A stretch of 6,068 nt of DNA from Planctomycetes bacterium UBA1146 (lineage in GTDB: Bacteria; Planctomycetota; UBA8108; UBA1146), in assembly GCA_002311345.1 (NCBI GenBank), contig DCAA01000029.1:1-6068 (forward strand), read 5' to 3'. Positions 1-5,023 of this stretch are shown here, piece after piece; the first letter of the stretch is position 1; each line of letters opens with the position of its first letter. The notes under the pieces were generated by a model. It worked only from the letters and a program-made list of their open reading frames with translations. It did no database searches and was not told where the DNA came from. A program made the translations under genes and the position numbers.

Positions 1-2133
1 CGCTCGGCGGGCATTCATCCAGAAGAGGTGGTTCGCCGCGGCATCGAGAAGATGCGTGAGCAGTTGCTCGGATTCGGCGCGCTGGTTCACTGGGATCATG
101 AACTGAACAGTTCCGATCCGGAATCGTATCGCTGGTCGCAGTGGTTGTTCTTGAAGTTGCACCAACGGGGTCTGGTTCTTCATGACGATGGCTGGAAGAT
201 CAAGATCACCGATTATGCGGAGGCGCTTCATTCGGGACTGAAGCAACTGAAATGGCCGCCCAGGACCAAAACACTGCAGCGCAACTGGATCGGTCGTCGT
301 GAGGGTTCCCGTTTGACTCTCAAGGCCTCTTCGGAACTGTATGACGGCTGGGAGGAAGTGGATGTCTTTTCCTGGCGCATCGATGCGCTGGCCGAGGCGA
401 CCTTCGTGGTATTGAGTCCTGAACACGCGCTGCTCGAAAATATCGTCGATTCATTGCAGGAAGAGGACGTTCGGGACTACCAGGAACGTGCCAGGGCTCT
501 CAGCGATCGCGAACGTCTCACCAGCCGCGGAACCGCTGACGGGGTGCCCACAGGTGCTTATGTGTTGAACCCGGTCACCTTGAATCGAATGCCGATCTGG
601 GTCAGCAGTTATGTTCTTCCGGAGATTCATTTCGGTGCCATTCTCGGGATTCCCGGGGTTCACCACGCGCACAAAGAATTTGCCGAACGGTTCGGCCTTC
701 CGACGACAGTTGGTCGTTCTCCCTCTACACGAAGGCGTCGTCGAACAGGTCGAGGCAGGAGTTCGGAAGGTGGAGAGGGACGTCGATCAATTCAGGCTGT
801 TCTGGAAGCCCGGGATCTGGTCGAGTCACACATCGATTGGAAATTGCACGATTGGACCTTCGAACGGCAACGCTTCTGGGGAGAACCGATTCCGATCATC
901 GAGTGCCCGGAGTGTGGTCAGTTACCAGTACCCGAGGATCAGTTACCGGTTCGGCTTCCGGATGTGGAGCGACTGCCGGAGTCGGTCGATGGGGCCAGTC
1001 CGCTGGCGGGTTGCGAGGATTGGTTGAAAACCAGTTGTCCCGGTTGCGGTGCGGATGCACTTCGCTGCACGGATACGATGCCGGACTGGATCGCCTCCTG
1101 CTGGGCTCATCTGCGAGTTCTCGATCCTTCCGGGACCGATGAGATTGCCGCTGCGGATCTGATTGGCCACTGGAATCCGGTCAATCTTTGCGTCGGAGGG
1201 ATCGAGCACGCTGAGTTACACCTGCTCTACGTGCGGTTCATCAGTCATTTCCTGGCGGATCTGGGCGTCACTCATCGAGAAGAACCTTATCGAAGACTGT
1301 TCAACCAGGGACGCATCCGCGCTCCTGGTAGTGACGACGACCCTCAAGACGGATTTGGTCCTCGCGGTCCACGAGTGCTGGCCGGCGATTATCTCGACAA
1401 GCATGGAGCCGATGCACTGCGATTACACCTGCTCTTCATGGGGCCTCCGCAAGATCATGTCGAATGGAACGAGGAGGGTTTGCGAGGTTGTGCTCGTTTC
1501 CTTCAGCGCACCCACGAAGCGATTCTGTCGAGGGTCGGAGAGGGTCGTTTTGTTAGCCGCAATGTTCTTGTCGCCAAGCACCTTCTGATTCGTCGAGTGA
1601 GTCGGGCGATTCGTAACTTCCGTCTCAACAAGGCGGTCAGTGCTTTCATGGAGTTCGTCAAGTTGCTACGGGGTGATCAATTGACCCCCGAGGAAGTCGA
1701 TCGACAGACACTGAAAACCTTCGTGATCTTGCTGACTCCTTTTGCTCCGCACATGGCTCATGAATTGTGGGAGGGGATCGGAGAGAAGGGGAATCTCGAT
1801 GAAGAAGCGTGGCCCGAGCACAGCGAAGAACTGCTGCAACCCACTGATGTCGAACTCGCCGTGTTCGTCAACGAGAAACTCGTCGATCGTCTCACCGTCG
1901 AACTCGATACCCCCAAGAACCAGATCATCGATCTCGCCTTGCAACTGGATTCGGTAAAATCGATAACTGGCGGCAAGCCCGCTGATCGGGTCGTGCATGT
2001 GCCGGATCGGCTGCTCAAACTTCTCTTCAGCGATGAATCCACAACGCCCGATTCCGCGGCAGAGGATCCGCCCGACGACTCTCCGCAAGACTCTCCACAA
2101 GATTCTCCACAGAGTTCTCCACAGCAGGCCTGA
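1..2133 (+). CDS. Leucyl-tRNA synthetase (LeuRS, leuS) family protein, degenerate paralogue, 5' end outside window
   Basis: The frame is open from base 1 (no start needed in the window) to TGA at 2131-2133, giving 710 residues; roughly the first 100 residues of a LeuRS, including the HIGH motif, lie upstream. Family membership is clear: the YRWSQWLFLKL helix (~127-162), RNWIGR (280-297), an editing domain (~300-790), ERQRFWGEPIPI (862-897), two CxxC pairs (Cys codons at 904, 913, 1036, 1045), the VGGIEHAELHLLY motif (1192-1233), LFNQG (1297-1311), GADALR (~1414-1431), an anticodon-binding helical domain (~1580-1790) and the small C-terminal domain (~1840-2025). Normal LeuRS charges tRNA-Leu in the cytoplasm. 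Key parts are missing here: the KMSKS loop reads DGFGP (1348-1362), the ~38-residue ZN1 module is replaced by a few residues (181-195), TTRPDT reads SWRIDA (370-387), and the editing Asp equivalent to E. coli D345 is His (670-672). The frame is intact over 710 codons, so it is probably expressed. I infer a paralogue with altered or lost charging; a divergent active LeuRS is less likely. Confidence 0.85.
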   Translation, partial: RSAGIHPEEVVRRGIEKMREQLLGFGALVHWDHELNSSDPESYRWSQWLFLKLHQRGLVLHDDGWKIKITDYAEALHSGLKQLKWPPRTKTLQRNWIGRREGSRLTLKASSELYDGWEEVDVFSWRIDALAEATFVVLSPEHALLENIVDSLQEEDVRDYQERARALSDRERLTSRGTADGVPTGAYVLNPVTLNRMPIWVSSYVLPEIHFGAILGIPGVHHAHKEFAERFGLPTTVGRSPSTRRRRRTGRGRSSEGGEGRRSIQAVLEARDLVESHIDWKLHDWTFERQRFWGEPIPIIECPECGQLPVPEDQLPVRLPDVERLPESVDGASPLAGCEDWLKTSCPGCGADALRCTDTMPDWIASCWAHLRVLDPSGTDEIAAADLIGHWNPVNLCVGGIEHAELHLLYVRFISHFLADLGVTHREEPYRRLFNQGRIRAPGSDDDPQDGFGPRGPRVLAGDYLDKHGADALRLHLLFMGPPQDHVEWNEEGLRGCARFLQRTHEAILSRVGEGRFVSRNVLVAKHLLIRRVSRAIRNFRLNKAVSAFMEFVKLLRGDQLTPEEVDRQTLKTFVILLTPFAPHMAHELWEGIGEKGNLDEEAWPEHSEELLQPTDVELAVFVNEKLVDRLTVELDTPKNQIIDLALQLDSVKSITGGKPADRVVHVPDRLLKLLFSDESTTPDSAAEDPPDDSPQDSPQDSPQSSPQQA
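703..790 (+). other. Probable out-of-frame stretch inside the LeuRS-like gene (compensating frameshifts)
   Basis: Between the end of the editing-domain homology (FGLP, codons 691-702) and its resumption (IQAVLEARDLVESH, from 790), the annotated frame gives an arginine-rich, low-complexity peptide: 10 Arg in 29 residues, including five in a row. The +1 frame of the same bases (710-790) reads as ordinary protein, rich in Val and Glu with an amphipathic-helix look (for example HEGVVEQVEAGVRKVERDV), and has mostly G-starting codons. One extra base near 703-712 and one lost base near 785-797 would explain this. It could be an evolved compensated shift or a pair of sequence errors; a true Arg-rich insert cannot be excluded. 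Confidence 0.5.
2077..2124 (+). repeat. Four 12-bp tandem repeats encoding [D/S]SPQ in the LeuRS-like C-terminal tail
   Basis: Four consecutive 12-base units (2077-2088, 2089-2100, 2101-2112, 2113-2124) each encode D-S-P-Q, or S-S-P-Q in the last copy. They differ only at a few positions. They sit in an acidic, Pro/Ser-rich extension (from about 2032) beyond the normal end of the LeuRS C-terminal domain. The tail is probably disordered and probably grew by slippage of the unit. Confidence 0.9.
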
Positions 2134-2143
2134 AGCCGGTAGA

Positions 2144-2161
2144 AGTGCGGTTTTTGGCACT
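2144..2161 (+). other. Short hairpin just after the LeuRS-like gene
   Basis: AGTGC (2144-2148) pairs with GCACT (2157-2161) around an 8-base T-rich loop, starting 11 bases after the stop codon. No T-tract follows, so it is not a convincing intrinsic terminator, but it is the only stem-loop I found in the 200-base gap between the LeuRS-like gene and the protease gene. I saw no clear promoter in that gap. Confidence 0.25.
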
Positions 2162-2333
2162 CATGGCCCGGTCCCGTCGCCATCAGCGCGGCAATTTTTC
2201 CCGAGCACAACAGCCAGTTAGACCCGGGTGATTTGGCCACTAATTGCGGCTCATCGTACTCTCCTTTGTGGGCTCCATCTTGTTGGATCAGCCCATCCTG
2301 GCCCGGGGAAGGCCGACGTTGGAACGGGGATCG

Positions 2334-3527
2334 ATGAACTTCGAAACTCACAAAAATTACTTTCTGGCTGCCGTGATCATCGTCGGATTGTACGGGATTG
2401 TTGTCCCGACGCTCGTCTCGAAGGATGAACTCGCCCTGGCCACAGCGCCCACAAGCGATGCGATGCTGATTCCCGATGTACCGGACCACTACAAATTGTC
2501 CGGATGGGACGAGGATCCGCTGTGGTTCCTCTCGAGCGGGGTATCGCCCGTGGAGACCGATGATTCCTCGCCACTGGAACCGATGGTGGCAAATGTATCC
2601 GCCGATCTCTTATCACAGGAGCGGGCGAGGATCGTCAGCGAACTGAATTCGCGTCGAGAAGGGCTCCGTCGGTGGGTCGGAGGCGAGATCGACCGTACCG
2701 AGCAGAAGATCGAAGCTCTCGATTCCAGAATCGAGTCGATTCTTCCATCGCTCACTCCAGCGCTGCGCAATAACATCACCACGAACAATCACGACAAGGT
2801 CGTCAGGATGATCTATCCGGTGGTTCAACTGCGTGGCAATGGAACCGTCGGTAGTGGAGTCGTACTCAGTTGCGAGTTCGCTGGAGAGCAGCACTGGAAA
2901 ACCTGGATCGTGACCGCATACCACGTCGTTGAAGAAGTGCGTGATCTCACCAGCGAAGAAGTGGTGATCCGGGAACTGCGCTTCTTTGATCCGGAACACG
3001 GTAGGCTCGACGAAGTTGTATACGATGGATTCGAAGTTGCATCCTTGCCGGAATCTGATCTTTCGTTGATTCGCGTCGATCGTGCCACTGCCTGGCCTTA
3101 CACCGCCATCGTGGCTGCCGAATCGGTCTGTAACTCCCTGTCCGTCTTCGAGCCTGTCTATGCGGTCGGCTGTCCGCTCGGCAATCAACCGCTGCCGACG
3201 CTCGGACAGATCTCATCGCAGTACAAGCCGGTCGGAGGAGAGATTTACTGGATGGTCAATGCCCCGACATATTTCGGAAACTCCGGAGGGGGCATCTTCC
3301 GGGCAAAAGACTCACAACTGATCGGGATCAGCAGCATGATCTACACCTATGGCAAGCGATCTCCGATGGTGGTTCCACACATGGGCCTTTTTGTACCGTT
3401 TCAGACGGTGCGTTCCTGGTTACGGCGTGAGGGATTCGCCTACCTGATCAGGAATCCGCAGATAGGACCTGTTCCAGCCTCGGATAGCTCGGGAAACACC
3501 GGAAATGGAGTTTCCGGGTCGTTTTGA
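2334..3527 (+). CDS. Membrane-anchored trypsin-like serine protease with coiled coil
   Basis: Starting at ATG 2334, the product has 397 residues. An in-frame TTG at 2244 would add 30 residues, but it has no ribosome binding site and would put a poor sequence before the anchor. Residues ~10-27 form one hydrophobic segment after a short charged start, a signal anchor that would place the rest in the periplasm. Residues ~94-137 are rich in Glu, Arg and Leu and look like a coiled coil. Residues ~157-360 form a chymotrypsin-fold domain: His197 in TAYHVV (2922-2924), Asp242 in ESDLSLI (3057-3059) and Ser317 in GNSGGG (3282-3284) make a complete triad, so it should be active. No PDZ domain follows; the C-terminus is a short Gly/Ser-rich tail, so it is not a standard HtrA/DegP. 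Substrate unknown. It has its own 200-base upstream gap and a weak ribosome binding site (GGGGA at 2326-2330 is only 3 bases from the ATG). Confidence 0.85.
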   Translation: MNFETHKNYFLAAVIIVGLYGIVVPTLVSKDELALATAPTSDAMLIPDVPDHYKLSGWDEDPLWFLSSGVSPVETDDSSPLEPMVANVSADLLSQERARIVSELNSRREGLRRWVGGEIDRTEQKIEALDSRIESILPSLTPALRNNITTNNHDKVVRMIYPVVQLRGNGTVGSGVVLSCEFAGEQHWKTWIVTAYHVVEEVRDLTSEEVVIRELRFFDPEHGRLDEVVYDGFEVASLPESDLSLIRVDRATAWPYTAIVAAESVCNSLSVFEPVYAVGCPLGNQPLPTLGQISSQYKPVGGEIYWMVNAPTYFGNSGGGIFRAKDSQLIGISSMIYTYGKRSPMVVPHMGLFVPFQTVRSWLRREGFAYLIRNPQIGPVPASDSSGNTGNGVSGSF

Positions 3528-3532
3528 CCCGG
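3499..3532 (+). other. Two overlapping, mutually exclusive hairpins at the protease stop codon
   Basis: Hairpin A pairs CCGGAAA (3499-3505) with TTTCCGG (3511-3517) around a 5-base loop. Hairpin B pairs CCGGGTC (3514-3520) with GACCCGG (3526-3532) around loop GTTTT. Both stems are perfect 7-bp pairings and they share 3514-3517, so only one can form at a time. B spans the TGA stop codon (3525-3527). No T-tract follows, so neither is a classic terminator; they may stabilise the 3' end of the message or mark an attenuator-like switch. Confidence 0.45.
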
Positions 3533-3552
3533 AGGCCCGCTACGGTTATCCT
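3524..3552 (+). promoter_or_regulatory. Candidate sigma70-type promoter for the LolA-like gene
   Basis: TTGACC (3524-3529) matches five of six -35 bases, and TATCCT (3547-3552) matches four of six -10 bases, with the preferred 17-base spacer. It lies at the end of the protease gene and would give a leader of about 170 bases before the ATG at 3732. Judged by eye from the E. coli consensus, which may not fit this organism well. Confidence 0.35.
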
Positions 3553-3624
3553 GAGACAGTAGGAGATTCCGAATTCTTGCCCTGCTCGGGTACCTGTGAA
3601 TGAGGAGTTTCCCCGGTTTGATTT

Positions 3625-3653
3625 GTTCCCGCGGCACGATCGTCGCTGGGAAC
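3625..3653 (+). other. Hairpin in the leader of the LolA-like gene
   Basis: GTTCCCGCG (3625-3633) pairs with CGC and GGGAAC (3644-3653) with one bulged T at 3647. The loop contains the 8-base palindrome ACGATCGT (3636-3643). It sits ~80 bases upstream of the start codon, so it could structure the leader, or the palindrome could be a protein-binding site. No function is shown. Confidence 0.3.
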
Positions 3654-3715
3654 TCCCGCATCGGATGGACCGGCCATGGTGATCGGTAGGGATGTGGGCC
3701 CCAGGAGGGCTCGTT

Positions 3716-3722
3716 GGAAGGA
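3716..3722 (+). promoter_or_regulatory. Ribosome binding site that fixes the start of the LolA-like gene
   Basis: GGAAGGA ends 9 bases before ATG 3732, a good Shine-Dalgarno spacing. An in-frame TTG at 3714 overlaps this site and so is an unlikely start. The ATG also places a clean signal peptide at the N-terminus. Confidence 0.7.
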
Positions 3723-3731
3723 CACAAGTTG

Positions 3732-4958
3732 ATGAAACCTGGATCTCTCGTCAAAAAATCGCTCCTGTGCATGGCATTGCTGGGAGTCCTCAGCTGGAGT
3801 TTCCCGACCGAGAATGCGAACGCGCTCTCGATGGTACAGGATCCGACTCCGGTGACCAAACCAGACGGCGAAGCCAAACAAGAAGCCAAACAGGAAGCCA
3901 AGCAGGATCCGATCCCGGTCGACGATGTGCTCGGCGGCAGTGACCTCGGAATCCCTTCCAGTGATCCGGCGGCTCTCGAGGTGATCGCACGGTACATCGA
4001 AGCAGTCGGTGGACAAGAGTCGATGGGTGCCATCGCTGATCGAGTCGAGCGCTTCCGCAACAAGAAGATCGATCCGACCCAGGAACATATCATGAAGATG
4101 TCTCGATTCCTGAAACGTACGGGAGAAGGGACGCTGATGATCCGGGAAGAGTGGCAACTTCCAGGACTCGGCCTGACCAAGAACAATGAACCTCTCAACT
4201 TCACCCAGGTTTACGACGGAGAGAAAGCCTGGGTCAAGGCGATGGGGGCTGTTTCGCCGCTTGCTGGTAAGACGCTCATCGTTTTCGTGTGGGACAAGCA
4301 CATCGATGACTTCTTCGTCTCCTTCCAGGAGAATGGGTACACCGCCACTCTCAAGGGCGATGGTTTTGTCCGCGACAAGCCCTGTAAGTTGGTTGAACTG
4401 AAGTCTTTCGCCGGCAATCAGGTGTTGACCTATGCCTTTTCCGAGGAAGACGGATTGCTCCTGCGCAAGGCCTGGCGTGAAGGTCAGCCTCCAGCCGTGG
4501 TGACAAAGGAAGTCTTCTTCGCCGATTACGCTCAAATCCGCTTCAGCGACGATCGCAATCGTTGGATCAAGACTGCTACCTCCAAGAAGATCTTCGAAGA
4601 TGGAGAACTGAGCCTCGAGGTGAACTACGACGAAATCACCCTCAACGCCGGAGTCTCCTCGACAGTATTCGGGCGTCCTGAAGGTCGATCCTTTGCGGAG
4701 GTTACCAGAGATCGAGATGCGGCCCGCGCCAAGGCAGCAGCAGCCGAGGGAGAAGCAGTCGGCGACGCTGAGAAGCCGGTGTGGGAGAAGCCGAAACCAA
4801 AGCCGGTGTGGGAGAAGCCAAAGCCAAAACCGGTACCGGTACCAAAGCCAGATCCAAAGCTAGATCCGAAGCCGAAACCAGACCTGAAGCCGAAACCGGA
4901 TCCGAAACCAGATCCAAAGCCGAAACCAGACCCGAAACTGGGTTTAGACGGCTGCTAG
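3732..4958 (+). CDS. Secreted LolA-like (outer-membrane lipoprotein-sorting-like) protein with Lys-Pro tail
   Basis: The 408-residue product starts with a signal peptide: a basic start (MKPGSLVKK), a hydrophobic core at ~10-24 and a likely cleavage after ANA at residue 31. An EAKQ repeat linker (47-58) follows. Residues ~80-315 resemble the LolA/LolB-like half-barrel proteins annotated as outer-membrane lipoprotein-sorting-like: an opening ARYIEAVGGQESM helix, a YDGEKAW turn, a hydrophobic KTLIVFVW stretch, and a closing FADYAQI...RWIKTATSKKIFEDGE pattern. This family binds lipids or lipoproteins in the periplasm, but I cannot show a substrate. An Ala-rich helix (~322-346) leads to a Lys/Pro-rich tail (347-402) ending in GLDGC. 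The tail resembles the periplasm-spanning or wall-binding linkers of TonB-like proteins; this is by composition only. There is no lipobox at the signal peptide. The gene ends just before a strong terminator and is probably transcribed alone. Confidence 0.75.
   Translation: MKPGSLVKKSLLCMALLGVLSWSFPTENANALSMVQDPTPVTKPDGEAKQEAKQEAKQDPIPVDDVLGGSDLGIPSSDPAALEVIARYIEAVGGQESMGAIADRVERFRNKKIDPTQEHIMKMSRFLKRTGEGTLMIREEWQLPGLGLTKNNEPLNFTQVYDGEKAWVKAMGAVSPLAGKTLIVFVWDKHIDDFFVSFQENGYTATLKGDGFVRDKPCKLVELKSFAGNQVLTYAFSEEDGLLLRKAWREGQPPAVVTKEVFFADYAQIRFSDDRNRWIKTATSKKIFEDGELSLEVNYDEITLNAGVSSTVFGRPEGRSFAEVTRDRDAARAKAAAAEGEAVGDAEKPVWEKPKPKPVWEKPKPKPVPVPKPDPKLDPKPKPDLKPKPDPKPDPKPKPDPKLGLDGC
3870..3905 (+). 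repeat. Three 12-bp tandem repeats encoding EAKQ
   Basis: Three consecutive units (3870-3881, 3882-3893, 3894-3905) each encode E-A-K-Q and differ only at third codon positions. They form a charged linker between the signal peptide and the LolA-like domain. Confidence 0.9.
4770..4937 (+). repeat. Lys-Pro-rich repeat tract (KPVWEKPKP twice, then PKPDPK-type units)
   Basis: It begins with two copies of a 30-base unit encoding EKPVWEKPKP-like peptide, overlapping as KPVWEKPKPKPVWEKPKPKP. Then come about ten short units of the PKPD, PKLD and DPKPKPD kind, built from alternating cca/ccg and aaa/aag codons. Synonymous codons vary between copies, so the tract is not a recent exact expansion. The peptide would be extended and positively charged, with Asp spacers. 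Confidence 0.85.
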
Positions 4959-4985
4959 TCGTAACAGTACCCGGCCTTCTGGATC

Positions 4986-5023
4986 ACAAGGGGAAACCGC
5001 TTTGCGGTTTCCCCTTGTTTTTT
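4986..5023 (+). terminator. Strong intrinsic terminator after the LolA-like gene
   Basis: ACAAGGGGAAACCGC (4986-5000) pairs perfectly with GCGGTTTCCCCTTGT (5004-5018), a 15-bp stem with a TTT loop, followed by TTTTTT (5018-5023). It lies 27 bases after the TAG of the upstream gene. The other strand has no T-tract past the stem, so it should act mainly on + strand transcripts, although the stem sits just after the rlmN stop codon. Confidence 0.9.

Noticed and set aside
2244..2333. TTG start extending the protease by 30 residues
   Set aside because: There is no Shine-Dalgarno sequence upstream, and ATG 2334 directly precedes a natural signal anchor.
1758..2489. Open frame on the - strand (243 codons) across the LeuRS-like 3' end and protease 5' end
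   Set aside because: It spans two supported + strand genes and the gap, has Cys/Ser-rich low-complexity translation, and shows no recognisable domain.
3596..3682. Possible 28-codon small gene starting at GTG in the leader of the LolA-like gene
   Set aside because: It has no ribosome binding site, no hydrophobic or conserved pattern, and overlaps the leader hairpin; it could be a leader peptide but nothing supports it.
3546..4535. Long open frame on the - strand (329 codons) opposite the LolA-like gene
   Set aside because: It lies wholly within and upstream of a + strand gene with a signal peptide, ribosome binding site and family resemblance; its translation matches no family I know and looks like an antisense shadow.
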